Under the pieces are notes generated by a model. That model was not told the origin of the DNA. It searched no databases and saw nothing but the letters and a program-made list of their open reading frames with translations. This document shows, one piece after another, positions 1-7,189 of a stretch of DNA of 48,851 nucleotides (positions are counted from its first letter, which is position 1; every line of letters begins with the position of its first letter). The position numbers were made by a program, and so were the translations under genes. Source of the stretch: a virus; the IMG/VR virus record IMGVR_UViG_3300020109_000035, positions 1-48,851 of that record. One strand, given 5' to 3'.

Positions 1-127
1 ATCGGCCACAACCCGACCCACGCCGGCGTCCTCGGCCTGCTGGTCCCGCGCTACACCGACCACGCCGCGGCGCCCGTCTGGCTCTCGGTGCTGTACGGCT
101 CCGGCTGGTGGCTGCTGGACGACGACG
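1..127. repeat. Terminal direct repeat, left copy
   Basis: Bases 1-127 are identical to 48725-48851. The repeat lies inside an HNH endonuclease reading frame, and joining the copies restores that frame. An exact 127-bp overlap is the size expected from a circular contig assembled with k-mer 127, so this is more likely an assembly overlap than a biological terminal repeat. Confidence 0.95.
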
Positions 128-201
128 GTAACTACGGCTGGCACCACGGCGAGGCGCCACAAGTCGACTTCCTGCACCCCGGCCGGCTCTCCCTCGTGTA
201 G
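1..201 (+). CDS. HNH endonuclease, C-terminal part (gene split by the contig ends)
   Basis: Reading frame 1 is open from the first base to the TAG at 199-201. It is the direct continuation of the gene that starts at 48536: 63 codons lie before the repeat and 66 after, giving a 129-aa protein. This part holds the tail after the HNH core, a W/Y-rich stretch (tryptophans near the end of the repeat, then GWHHGEAP). The zinc/HNH residues are in the N-terminal piece. Small HNH endonucleases are common in actinophages, where they can assist terminase cleavage or act as nicking enzymes. Which role applies here cannot be told from sequence. The stop codon overlaps the candidate operator at 196-216. 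Confidence 0.85.
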   Translation: MGHNPTHAGVLGLLVPRYTDHAAAPVWLSVLYGSGWWLLDDDGNYGWHHGEAPQVDFLHPGRLSLV

Positions 202-216
202 GGTCCACCTGTACAC
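196..216 (+). promoter_or_regulatory. Operator-like 21-bp element with -10 hexamer (site 1)
   Basis: The element begins GTGTAGGGTCCACC and ends TACAC, with outer arms GTGTA/TACAC as an inverted repeat. TAGGGT at 199-204 fits an actinobacterial TAnnnT -10 box. Related copies are at 15244, 16256 and 26108, with a partial one at 44291. It precedes an SD (221-233) and a 25-codon ORF at 242. A promoter overlapped by a repressor site is inferred. Confidence 0.6.
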
Positions 217-241
217 CCGGTCTCGTGGAGGAGCCCGCACC

Positions 242-319
242 ATGCCCGTTCGCCATGCCCTCGCCCCTTCCCTGGCGCGGGCCTCTCGGCGTGCTGCTGG
301 ACCTCCCCGGACCACCTGA
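242..319 (+). CDS. 25-aa leader ORF
   Basis: An ATG follows an excellent SD (GGAGGAG at 227-233, 8-nt spacing), and the frame encodes a basic 25-residue peptide rich in Arg, Ala and Pro before TGA at 317-319. No family is recognised. It sits between the promoter/operator at 196-216 and a perfect 13-bp hairpin that starts 4 nt after the stop codon. That order (promoter, short ORF, terminator-like hairpin, structural gene) is typical of attenuation leaders, so its translation may matter more than the peptide. It could also be a genuine micro-protein. Confidence 0.5.
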   Translation: MPVRHALAPSLARASRRAAGPPRTT

Positions 320-322
320 GCG

Positions 323-360
323 CGGTCCCGGGAGGTGCCCCCGTCGCCCTCCCGGGACCG
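323..360 (+). terminator. Perfect 13-bp hairpin after the leader ORF
   Basis: Arms 323-335 and 348-360 are exact reverse complements (arm CGGTCCCGGGAGG) around a 12-nt loop. There is no U-tract, which is common for terminators in very high-GC genomes. It may be a terminator or attenuator. A TAnnnT sequence (TACCGT, 387-392) downstream could restart transcription for the gene at 424. Confidence 0.6.
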
Positions 361-423
361 TCCTCGGCCCCGGCGACCGTCGGGGCTACCGTCCAGCACC
401 ACCCCACGAGAGGACGCGCCACC

Positions 424-954
424 ATGACCCAAGGGATCCGCCTCGGCGGCCAACTGCCCGCCGGCGACCGCAACGGCCTGGTCCGGATCACGTCGCAACT
501 GATCGACGACCCGCACGCCGCCCACGTCGCCGTCGTCGTCCTGGACTGCAAGCAGTTGACGGTGAACACCGACGACGAGACGCAGACCCCGCTGGTCCGG
601 ATCCGGGCGATCGAGCCGCTGACCACCGCCGAGGACATCGCCGCTGTCTCGGCCGCGCTCCGGCGGGCGTTCGAGCAGCGCACCGGGAAGGTCGAGCTCC
701 CCTTCGAGATGACCCAGGACGCCGAGCGGGTCACCCTCGCCGACCGCCCGGACCTGCCCGACGCCGGCAGCCTCACCGACGACGGCGACGCGATCGGCGG
801 CGACCTGCCGGAGATCCCGCCGGCCGCGGACCTGGACGCCCCGGCCGAGTGGGAGGACGGCTACCCCGAGGGCAAGCCCGACGCCGAGCCCACCGAGGAG
901 GAGCCGGGCAACGTCCGGGCGTTCCGGTCGCCGTTCCAGACCAGTGGTCAGTGA
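424..954 (+). CDS. Hypothetical protein (176 aa)
   Basis: ATG is preceded by GAGAGGA at a suitable distance. The N-terminal ~110 residues look folded, with a hydrophobic strand (AAHVAVVVLDCKQL, about residues 37-50) and an amphipathic helix (about 75-92). The C-terminal third is acidic and Pro/Glu-rich, probably disordered. No catalytic motif is recognised. It is the first long gene of the early/DNA-metabolism unit and overlaps the next gene by 11 nt. A DNA-metabolism accessory role is suggested only by position beside the RuvC-like resolvase and, around the circle, the Cas4-like nuclease. Confidence 0.75.
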   Translation: MTQGIRLGGQLPAGDRNGLVRITSQLIDDPHAAHVAVVVLDCKQLTVNTDDETQTPLVRIRAIEPLTTAEDIAAVSAALRRAFEQRTGKVELPFEMTQDAERVTLADRPDLPDAGSLTDDGDAIGGDLPEIPPAADLDAPAEWEDGYPEGKPDAEPTEEEPGNVRAFRSPFQTSGQ

Positions 955-1393
955 CCCGCCGGCCCGCCTGCTGCTCGGCCTCGCCGGACTGACCGCCGGC
1001 GGCGTGCTCGCCGCGGTGACCGGCCAGTACTGGGCCGCGTTCCTGGCGCTCGCCGCCGCGTGCGCGTGGCTGCTCACCGTCGGCATCCGGGAGATCCGGA
1101 ACCGGCGGTGGGCGGCCCGCGTCGCCCGCTGGGACCGCCCGGAGGTCTGGCGGATACTGGACGCCGTCCGCGACCGGGAAGCCCAGCGGGACCGCGACCG
1201 GGAAGCCTGGGCCCGCCTGACCGGGCAACTGGCCGCGCTCGCCGTCGGCCTCGCCGCCGGCTTCCCCGGGGTGCTGGTCGACGTCGACCGGACCGTGGCC
1301 CGCATCGTCGGCACGTTCGACGGCCGGTTCGTCGGGTTCGGCGACCGGCTGGCCGGCGAGGAGCAGCCCCCGCCGCCGGTGCGGTACCTGTGA
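944..1393 (+). CDS. Membrane-associated hypothetical protein (149 aa)
   Basis: GTG start inside the end of the previous gene. Residues about 7-50 are strongly hydrophobic and could form two membrane helices (LLLGLAGLTAGGVLAAVTG, then an Ala/Leu/Trp-rich segment). These are followed by a highly charged Arg/Asp region (about 55-95, coiled-coil-like) and a further apolar helix (about 97-115). No family is recognised. Its TGA overlaps the GTG of the resolvase gene (GTGA), so the two are translationally coupled. Confidence 0.7.
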   Translation: MVSDPPARLLLGLAGLTAGGVLAAVTGQYWAAFLALAAACAWLLTVGIREIRNRRWAARVARWDRPEVWRILDAVRDREAQRDRDREAWARLTGQLAALAVGLAAGFPGVLVDVDRTVARIVGTFDGRFVGFGDRLAGEEQPPPPVRYL

Positions 1394-1935
1394 GCACCGT
1401 CATGGGCCTGGACCTGTCCCTGGCGTCTACCGGCGTGGCCGTGGCCCGCGCCACCGGCCCGATCACCACCGAGACGCTCGAGACCCGCGGCCGGAAGGGC
1501 GACGGCTACCCCGAGCGGGAGGCCCGGATCCGGCAGGTGCTCCGGCTGGTCGCCAACGCCGTGCCCTTCGACGTCGACCTGGTCGTCCTGGAGGCCCCTT
1601 CTTACGGCAGTAACACCCCGGGCACCTGGGACCGCGGCGGCCTGTGGTGGGCGGTGCTGCTCGGGATCCGCGACTGGGGCCACCCGATTGCCCTGGTGCC
1701 ACCCAAGAGCCGCGCCCAGTTCGCCACCGGGAAGGGCAACGCCAACAAGCCCACGGTCATGGCCGCGGCGATGAACGCCTACCCGGCCACGATCCACAAC
1801 GACAACGAGGCCGACGCGGTGATCCTCGCCGCGATGGGCTGCCAGTGGCTTGGCCAGCCCCGCGCCTCCGTCCCGCCTCGCAACGTCACCGCCCTGGACG
1901 GCTGCCTGTGGCCGTCCCGCGACCTGATCCGCTGA
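1390..1935 (+). CDS. RuvC-like Holliday junction resolvase
   Basis: 181-aa RNase H-fold nuclease of the RuvC/phage resolvase type. Visible acidic residues are D8 in the N-terminal strand (MGLDLSLASTG), E68 in VVLEAPSYGS, and the C-terminal D138/E140/D142 cluster in NDNEADAV, the expected layout for the four-acid metal site. RuvC-type enzymes cut branched DNA. In phages they resolve recombination or replication intermediates before packaging. GTG at 1390 is chosen because it forms a GTGA overlap with the previous stop; an internal ATG at 1402 would still leave the first motif intact. It probably works with the ATPase and Cas4-like nuclease at 45-48 kb. Confidence 0.88.
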   Translation: MSTVMGLDLSLASTGVAVARATGPITTETLETRGRKGDGYPEREARIRQVLRLVANAVPFDVDLVVLEAPSYGSNTPGTWDRGGLWWAVLLGIRDWGHPIALVPPKSRAQFATGKGNANKPTVMAAAMNAYPATIHNDNEADAVILAAMGCQWLGQPRASVPPRNVTALDGCLWPSRDLIR

Positions 1936-1937
1936 CC

Positions 1938-1950
1938 TCTCGTGGAGGAG
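1938..1950 (+). promoter_or_regulatory. Extended SD block (TCTCGTGGAGGAG)
   Basis: Copy of a recurrent translation-start block (others near 221, 15461, 16286, 44183, 44343 and 45336). It lies 6 nt before the ATG at 1957, not the ATG of the J-domain gene at 1977. Confidence 0.65.
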
Positions 1951-1956
1951 AGACCG

Positions 1957-1980
1957 ATGGAACCGAGACCCGCACCATGA
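1957..1980 (+). CDS. 7-codon leader peptide coupled to the J-domain gene
   Basis: The best-placed start after the SD at 1944-1950 is the ATG at 1957. It encodes MEPRPAP and stops at TGA 1978-1980, which overlaps the ATG of the next gene (ATGA). The J-domain gene has no good SD of its own at its ATG, so it is probably translated by termination-reinitiation. The peptide itself need not be functional. Confidence 0.45.
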   Translation: MEPRPAP

Positions 1981-2618
1981 CCGCCCTCTACACCGTGCGC
2001 CCGCTGAGCACCCGGGAAGGCCTCACCGGCAAGGGCCGGCCGTCCCCGTTCGCCGCGCCCTGGTCCACCACCCTGGACGAGCTCCGCCGCGAACTCACCG
2101 CCCTGCGGGCCACCGCGGTGACCCTGGAACTGGACGTGCCCGAGTCGTCGATCCGGCAAGACGGCCAGCTCCGCGCCGGCGCGCTGGTCTACTCCCCGGC
2201 CGTCCGCCTGGTCGCCCAGACCAAGCACGGCGCCCTGGTGCTGGCCACCGACGAGTTCGGCGGCCGGGGCGCCGTCGGCTGGCACTCCAACGTGCGCGCG
2301 ATCGTCAAGACCCTGGAAGCCCTCCGCATGATCGACCGCTACGGCGTCCAGCGCGGCGCCCAGTACGCCGGCTACCGGGCGATCGGCGCCGGCACCGGCA
2401 CCCCCCCGCCCGCCATGACCGTGGAGGAGGCCGTCGGCGTGCTGGTGGCCGCCTCCGGCGTCCCCGACGTCGACCTCACCGAGGTGCCTCGCAACGCCGA
2501 CCTCCGCCGAGCCCTGTACCGGAAGGCCGCCGCCCGGCTGCACCCCGACACCGGCGGCGACGTCGGGAAGTGGCTCCGGCTGCAGACCGCCCGCGAACTG
2601 CTGGATGGCGCCGCGTGA
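1977..2618 (+). CDS. J-domain (DnaJ-like) phage protein
   Basis: 213 aa. The C-terminal ~40 residues resemble helices II-III of a J domain: a basic helix (LRRALYRKAAARL), the signature His-Pro-Asp at 189-191, then TGGD and a closing helix (RLQTARELL). J domains stimulate DnaK/Hsp70 ATPase through HPD. The N-terminal ~150 residues are of unknown type, with beta-rich segments. Phage J proteins may recruit host DnaK for replication complexes, as lambda replication uses host DnaJ/DnaK; that role is inferred. ATG 1977 is used because it forms ATGA with the upstream 7-codon leader. Confidence 0.75.
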   Translation: MTALYTVRPLSTREGLTGKGRPSPFAAPWSTTLDELRRELTALRATAVTLELDVPESSIRQDGQLRAGALVYSPAVRLVAQTKHGALVLATDEFGGRGAVGWHSNVRAIVKTLEALRMIDRYGVQRGAQYAGYRAIGAGTGTPPPAMTVEEAVGVLVAASGVPDVDLTEVPRNADLRRALYRKAAARLHPDTGGDVGKWLRLQTARELLDGAA

Positions 2619-2881
2619 CCCCGGCCGACGCCCCCCCGCCGGGGCTGCTGGTTGCCGAGGCGATCCGCGTCCAGGTGGCCGCGACCAAGGTCCGGGAGGG
2701 CGACGGGGCGGTCGTCGACCAGTTGGCCGCCGTGCTCACGCTCCGCGGACACGTCAACGGCACCACCGAGCCGATCACCGTCACCGCGGCGCTGACCACC
2801 TCCGGCGCCGCCATGCTCGCCGGCTCCCTGCTCGAGGCCCTGGACCTGATGCGCGAGACCCCCGGTGCGGCCCCTACCTGA
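2615..2881 (+). CDS. Small hypothetical protein (88 aa)
   Basis: GTG start in a GTGA overlap with the J-domain gene. The protein reads as alternating strands and a C-terminal amphipathic helix (MLAGSLLEALDLMRE). There are no Cys, no membrane segment and no recognised family. Conserved codon bias and the tight overlap support it as real. Confidence 0.65.
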   Translation: MTPADAPPPGLLVAEAIRVQVAATKVREGDGAVVDQLAAVLTLRGHVNGTTEPITVTAALTTSGAAMLAGSLLEALDLMRETPGAAPT

Positions 2882-3113
2882 CCGCGACGCCTGGGCCGAG
2901 TACTCGCACCTGCTCGCCGTCGGTGTCCGCCCCGAGGTGGCCGCCCTGCTCGCCGTCGGCCTCGCCGGCGGGCACCTCCGCGTCCACCTAGCCCCGCACG
3001 TCCACCCGCGCCGGTACTGGGCCACCGCGCTGGCCGGCGTCGTCACCTGCGCCCCCTGCCGGATCGCCCGCCGGCGCCACACCACCCGCACCCCATCGAG
3101 GAGTTCCGCATGA
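2865..3113 (+). CDS. Small basic hypothetical protein (82 aa)
   Basis: GTG at 2865 overlaps the preceding gene by 17 nt. The frame has a hydrophobic helix (VAALLAVGLAGG), His/Arg-rich middle and a CAPC motif followed by basic residues (ARRRH), a possible small metal-binding or nucleic-acid-binding element. Its TGA overlaps the ATG at 3110. No family is recognised. It fills the space between two well-supported genes without leaving a gap, which is the main support. Confidence 0.55.
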   Translation: MRPLPDRDAWAEYSHLLAVGVRPEVAALLAVGLAGGHLRVHLAPHVHPRRYWATALAGVVTCAPCRIARRRHTTRTPSRSSA

Positions 3114-4318
3114 TGAACGCCCGCACCACCGCCCTGCTCGCCCTAGACCTCGCCGAGTCCCGCCGCGTCCGCGGCGCGATCGCCACCTCGGCGCCGTGGA
3201 TCCCCGTCCCGAGGATTTGGACCCTGGACGGGCACAACGCCGCCCGGGAGATCTCCCAGCCCGTCGACTACGCCCTCCCCGAGGGCGCGGTCGTGTACGT
3301 CTCCGCCGGCGTCCAGCGCACCCCGGCCGCCAAGTTCCTGGCCGCCGTCCAGCGGGAGAACGGCGACGATATCGAGTTCCGCAACCTGGACCGCGACGGC
3401 CACTGGGACGGCTGGGAGCGAGAGCGCCCCGAGCAGCGCCGCGACGTCGTCGAGCAGGGCGAGGCCCCCGACCGACCCACCGGTCCCGCCCCGCTGCTCG
3501 CCGAGCCGGGCGCCGACGACTGCCGGCACCTCGCCTGGGAGCAGTCGAGCACCGGGCGCCCGGTCAAGTGCGCGGACTGCGGCGCCCCGCTGCCCGACGA
3601 CTGGGCCCCCGAGGAGGTCGAGGCGATCGCCGACCTGGTCGAGCAGGGCGTCGACGTCGTCGAGGCGGTGGAAGCCGTCACCGCGCCGGGCCCCGACGAG
3701 CTCGCCGAGGCCGCGATCGCCGACGCCCTGAACGACGACCGGCTCGAGAACCTCGGCGGCGTCGACTTCGCCCAGACCCTCCGGGACGTCCTCGCCGAGA
3801 ACGGCTGGCGGGTGCTGCCCGTCGTCGACGCTGAGCCCATCGGCGAACCGGAGACGATCGACGTCGACGACGCGGACGAGCTCGCCGGGCTGCACGCCTC
3901 GGCCGGCCACGACCAGCCGCTCACCCCGGAAGCGCTGGCCCTGCACCGCATCGACCGGCTGATCGGCAACCGGATCCACCTCGGCCCGTCGACGCTCGGC
4001 CAGGTCCGCGGCATCGTGCTGGACACGCTGAACACCTGGCACGACCGGCAGCGGGCGATTGAGGCCCACGAGGAGAACGCCGCGCGCGCCGAGCAGGCCA
4101 CCGACCCGCGGAAGGCCGTCGGCACGGCGCGGCCCGAGCCCACCGAGGTGGCGACGTGGATCTACGTCCGCGGCGCCGGCTGGTGGCCCGGACCCTGGCA
4201 CCTCGCCGCCGGCGAGGCCGTCGACGACGTCGGGACGCGCGTCGACCTCGCCGGCGTCTCCGCCCGGTCGTCCGTCCCGCTGGACGGCACCCGCGACCTG
4301 CCCGGCGGCCCCCGGTGA
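3110..4318 (+). CDS. Hypothetical protein with zinc-ribbon-like CxxC (402 aa)
   Basis: ATG follows GAGGAG with 6-nt spacing. It is a modular acidic protein: residues 1-85 look folded; 90-125 are charged linker; VKCADCGAPL around 150 is one half of a zinc ribbon, with a second half not obvious (C138 and H140 in DCRHLAWEQ could contribute); 165-260 is very acidic; a helical segment (LHRIDRLIGNRIHL...) and a small Trp-rich C-terminal domain (WIYVRGAGWWPGPW) follow. Function is unknown. It sits between the J-domain unit and the ASCH/methyltransferase genes and shares a GTGA overlap with the ASCH gene. Confidence 0.75.
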   Translation: MMNARTTALLALDLAESRRVRGAIATSAPWIPVPRIWTLDGHNAAREISQPVDYALPEGAVVYVSAGVQRTPAAKFLAAVQRENGDDIEFRNLDRDGHWDGWERERPEQRRDVVEQGEAPDRPTGPAPLLAEPGADDCRHLAWEQSSTGRPVKCADCGAPLPDDWAPEEVEAIADLVEQGVDVVEAVEAVTAPGPDELAEAAIADALNDDRLENLGGVDFAQTLRDVLAENGWRVLPVVDAEPIGEPETIDVDDADELAGLHASAGHDQPLTPEALALHRIDRLIGNRIHLGPSTLGQVRGIVLDTLNTWHDRQRAIEAHEENAARAEQATDPRKAVGTARPEPTEVATWIYVRGAGWWPGPWHLAAGEAVDDVGTRVDLAGVSARSSVPLDGTRDLPGGPR

Positions 4319-4773
4319 GGGCGCTCACCGTCCGGCAGCCGTGGGCGTGGGCGATCGTCGAGGGCGGCAAACACGTGGAGAACCGGTCACGCGGCACCAC
4401 CTACCGCGGCCCGCTGGCGATCCACGCCGCCCTGACCTGGTCCGCCCGCGGCGCCTCGGATCCGCGCGTGCTCGCCGCCTGGGATCCGGCTGGCCTCGGC
4501 CGCGGCTGGGGCCCCGACGACTTCCCGGCCGGCGCGGTGATCGGCGTCGTCGACCTGGTCGACGCCCATCCCGCGGCCGGCTGCTGCGAGCCCTGGGGCG
4601 AGGCCGAGTACTCCGAGGCCAACGGCCGCACCGTCCGCACCGTTCACCACCTGGTACTCGAGCAGCCCCGCGCCCTCCCCGAGCCCATCCCCGCCCGCGG
4701 CGCGCTGGGACTCTGGACACCGCCGCGCGACCTGATCGACCGCCTGACCGCCGAGGAGACCCGCCGTGCCTGA
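4315..4773 (+). CDS. ASCH (PUA-like) domain protein
   Basis: 152 aa opening with ALTVRQPWAWAIVEGGKHVENR, the classic start of phage ASCH proteins (QPWA...I..G.K..E.R), followed by YRGPLAIHA and GAVIGVVDL, the expected central strands. ASCH is a PUA-like beta-barrel thought to bind modified bases or RNA. GTG 4315 overlaps the previous stop (GTGA), and the end overlaps the ParB-methyltransferase gene by 8 nt. Being directly upstream of a DNA methyltransferase fits a role linked to modified DNA, but that is inference. Confidence 0.85.
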   Translation: MRALTVRQPWAWAIVEGGKHVENRSRGTTYRGPLAIHAALTWSARGASDPRVLAAWDPAGLGRGWGPDDFPAGAVIGVVDLVDAHPAAGCCEPWGEAEYSEANGRTVRTVHHLVLEQPRALPEPIPARGALGLWTPPRDLIDRLTAEETRRA

Positions 4774-6355
4774 CACCGCCCCGCTGACCGTCCAGCGCGT
4801 GCCGATCGACTCGGTCACCCCGCACCCCGAGAACCCGCGCGTCGGCAACGTCGAGAAGATCCGGGAGAGCCTGCGAGAGTTCGGCCAGTACAAGCCGATC
4901 GTCGTCCAGCAGTCCACCGGCTACGTCCTCGCCGGCAACCACACCCGGAAGGCCCTCATCGCCGAGGGCGCGACCGCGATCGACGCCGTGTTCCGCGACG
5001 TCGACGACGAGGAAGCCCGCCGGATCCTGCTCGCCGACAACCGGACCAGCGACGTCGGCGGCTACGACTCCGCCGGCCTGCTCGCCCTGCTCGGCGGCCT
5101 CCCCGACCTCGCCGGCACCGGCTACACCCCCGACGACCTCGCCGAGCTCCAGCGCGCGATCGCCCCCGCCACCGACGGCGGCAGCCCCGTCGCCCTCACC
5201 GACCCCGACGAGATCCCCGAGCCGATCGCCCCCGCCGACGCCGTCACCCGCCCCGGCGACCTCTGGCACCTCGGCCCGCACCGCCTGCTCTGCGGCGACT
5301 CCACCCGAGCCGACGACGTCCTCCGCCTGGTCGAGGGCGTCACCGAGGCGCTGGACCTGATCCACGCCGACCCGCCCTACGGCATGGGCAAGGAGGCCGA
5401 CGGGATCGCCAACGACAACCTGTACGGGCCCAAGTTGGATCGGTTCCAGGTGTCCTGGTGGGCCGCGTGGCTGCCCGTGCTCGCCGAGAACGGCTCGGCC
5501 TACGTCTGGGGGCAGGCCGCCGACCTCTGGCGCCTCTGGTGGGTCGGCGGCCTCGGCAAGGACCCCGACCTGATGGTCCGCAACGAGGTCGTCTGGGACA
5601 AGGGCAGCGGCATGGGCCAGCGCTCCGCCGACCGGCACTCCTACCCGGTCGCCTCCGAGCGCTGCCTGTTCCTGATGCGCGGCCGGCAGTTCCTCGGCAA
5701 CGTCAACACCGACGAGTACCAAGAGGAGAACGAGCCCCTACGCGCCTGGCTGGTCGCCGAACGCGACCGCATGGGCTGGACCAACCGCGACGTCAACGCC
5801 CTGACCGGAACCCAGATGGCCGGCCACTGGTTCACCCGCTCCCAGTTCCTCCCGATCACCGCCAACCACTACGAGACCCTCCAGGCCGCCGCCGACGGCC
5901 GCGCGTTCGTCAAGCCCTACGCCGAACTGCTCGGCGACCTGTTCCCCGACTTCGACGGCGACGCCAACGCCCTACGCCGCCGCCTCGCCGCCCAACTCCG
6001 CGAGGGCCGGACCTACTTCGACAACACCCACGACACCATGCGCGACGTCTGGACCTTCCCCCGCGTCCACGGCGACGACCGGCACGGCCACGCCACCCCC
6101 AAGCCCGTCGCCATGGTCGAGCGCGCCATCAAGTCCAGCACCCCACCCGGCGGCACCGTCGGCGTCCCCTTCGCCGGCACCTGCCCCGAACTGATCGCCG
6201 GCCACCACCTCGGCCGCACCGTCCTGGCGATCGAGCTCGAGCCCGCCTACTGCGACGTGATCGCCCGCCGGTACGCCGAGCACACCGGCACGACCCCGAT
6301 CCGGCAGCCCGCCGGCACCACCGACCGCGTCGCTCACCCGGAGTTGGCCCGGTGA
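4766..6355 (+). CDS. ParB-like nuclease domain / DNA amino-methyltransferase fusion
   Basis: 529 aa. Residues ~8-100 form a ParB/Srx-like domain (VTPHPENPR, then GQYKPIVVQ and AGNHTRKAL). A linker leads to a beta-class S-adenosylmethionine methyltransferase: catalytic motif IV DPPYGMG near 201 and motif I-like VPFAGTCPE near 468, with TPKPVAMVERAI just before it. DPPY enzymes methylate adenine N6 or cytosine N4. Such fusions are widespread in actinophages and presumably modify phage DNA against restriction. The start codon GTG follows GAGGAGAC. No restriction nuclease partner is seen nearby, so it is an orphan enzyme here. Confidence 0.9.
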   Translation: MPDTAPLTVQRVPIDSVTPHPENPRVGNVEKIRESLREFGQYKPIVVQQSTGYVLAGNHTRKALIAEGATAIDAVFRDVDDEEARRILLADNRTSDVGGYDSAGLLALLGGLPDLAGTGYTPDDLAELQRAIAPATDGGSPVALTDPDEIPEPIAPADAVTRPGDLWHLGPHRLLCGDSTRADDVLRLVEGVTEALDLIHADPPYGMGKEADGIANDNLYGPKLDRFQVSWWAAWLPVLAENGSAYVWGQAADLWRLWWVGGLGKDPDLMVRNEVVWDKGSGMGQRSADRHSYPVASERCLFLMRGRQFLGNVNTDEYQEENEPLRAWLVAERDRMGWTNRDVNALTGTQMAGHWFTRSQFLPITANHYETLQAAADGRAFVKPYAELLGDLFPDFDGDANALRRRLAAQLREGRTYFDNTHDTMRDVWTFPRVHGDDRHGHATPKPVAMVERAIKSSTPPGGTVGVPFAGTCPELIAGHHLGRTVLAIELEPAYCDVIARRYAEHTGTTPIRQPAGTTDRVAHPELAR

Positions 6356-6711
6356 CCGGCCTCCCGGTCTGGCACGGCCACCGCGGCGACGGCGACACCC
6401 CGCTCAAGTTCGCCGCCGTCCGCTCCCTGCTGGACGTCGAGACGGCCAAGCAACTGACCCACGACCGCGTCGTCGAGATCGCCGGACCCCGCCGAGCCGG
6501 CCCCGTCCAGTGGGCCGTCTGGACCCGCGACGCCGGCCTCGCCAACCTCCGGGAACACCTCCACACCCCGGAAGCCGCCCAGGTCGCCGACGAGATGGCC
6601 GCCTTCCTGGCCGACCACCCGCTCGGCTACATCGTCGCCGCCACCTGCGCGACCGACCGCCCCAGGATCACCCGCACTCCCAAGCGCCGACCCGGAAAGG
6701 CACGCCGATGA
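6352..6711 (+). CDS. Hypothetical protein (119 aa)
   Basis: GTG in a GTGA overlap with the methyltransferase. It is a soluble alpha/beta protein with a helical middle (EAAQVADEMAAFLADHPLGYIVA) and a very basic C-terminus (PKRRPGKARR) that suggests nucleic-acid contact. No family is recognised. Coupling to the methyltransferase suggests co-expression only. Confidence 0.65.
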   Translation: MTGLPVWHGHRGDGDTPLKFAAVRSLLDVETAKQLTHDRVVEIAGPRRAGPVQWAVWTRDAGLANLREHLHTPEAAQVADEMAAFLADHPLGYIVAATCATDRPRITRTPKRRPGKARR

Positions 6712-7004
6712 CCGGCTTCCTGCTCACCCTGCTGGTGCTCGCCGAGTGCGCCGCCCTCGCCGCCCTCGCCGTCGTCGCCTACCGCCGCATCCTCCCGCCG
6801 CCCCCGAGCACCGCACGCCGCCGAGCCGCCGACGCCCACACCGGCGCGATCGACGCCTCCGAGATCCGCCGACACCTGGACGCCGGCACCCTCCCCGACG
6901 ACCTGTCCACCCTCGCCCGGAAGGCTTCCGGAGGAGTCACCCGCACACTGGACGGAAAGCAACACCCCACCCCGCACCCCCGCACCCGGAAGGCTTCCCG
7001 GTGA
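6708..7004 (+). CDS. Single-span membrane protein ending in RKAS motif (98 aa)
   Basis: ATGA overlap with the previous gene. Residues 3-25 (FLLTLLVLAECAALAALAVVAY) form one membrane helix at the N-terminus, followed by a Pro-rich stretch and a hydrophilic tail. The tail contains ARKASGG and ends RKASR. The same ARKAS ending recurs in the next gene. Function unknown; topology suggests a small inner-membrane-anchored protein. Confidence 0.6.
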   Translation: MTGFLLTLLVLAECAALAALAVVAYRRILPPPPSTARRRAADAHTGAIDASEIRRHLDAGTLPDDLSTLARKASGGVTRTLDGKQHPTPHPRTRKASR

Positions 7005-7189
7005 CTGACCCGCACACCCCGCCGACCTGCCCACCCCACGACCCCGCCGGCCTCACCTGCCGCCGATGCGGCACCCCGCTCCCCACCTTCCGGAGCCCCC
7101 TCGGACCCCTCGCCCGCTGGCTGCTCGGCCTCCCCCCAGACCCCGGCACCCAGCGCGACTACGCCCTCGCCCGCAAGGCCTCCCAGTGA
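7001..7189 (+). CDS. Small zinc-finger-like protein (62 aa)
   Basis: GTGA overlap with the upstream gene. CPPHD near residue 10 and CRRCG near 20 form a possible C-x2-H/C-x2-C metal site. A short apolar segment (PLARWLLGLP) follows, and the end is ARKASQ, matching the tail of the preceding protein. It directly precedes the terminase small subunit with another GTGA overlap. Function unknown. Confidence 0.5.
   Translation: MTDPHTPPTCPPHDPAGLTCRRCGTPLPTFRSPLGPLARWLLGLPPDPGTQRDYALARKASQ

Noticed and set aside
225-992. Long open frame overlapping the 424 and 944 genes
   Set aside because: Arg/Pro/Gly-rich translation typical of a GC-rich shadow frame. The short ORF at 242 and the gene at 424 have better starts, SDs and codon use.
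1644-1976. Upstream in-frame extension of the J-domain gene to 1644
   Set aside because: It would lie wholly inside the RuvC-like gene and has Pro/Arg-rich shadow sequence; the ATGA at 1977 is the supported start.
4325-5722. Long minus-strand open frames, also near 9.9-11.7, 22-26.4 and 27.9-30.8 kb
   Set aside because: All mirror well-supported + strand genes; long antisense frames are expected in this base composition and none shows a recognisable domain.
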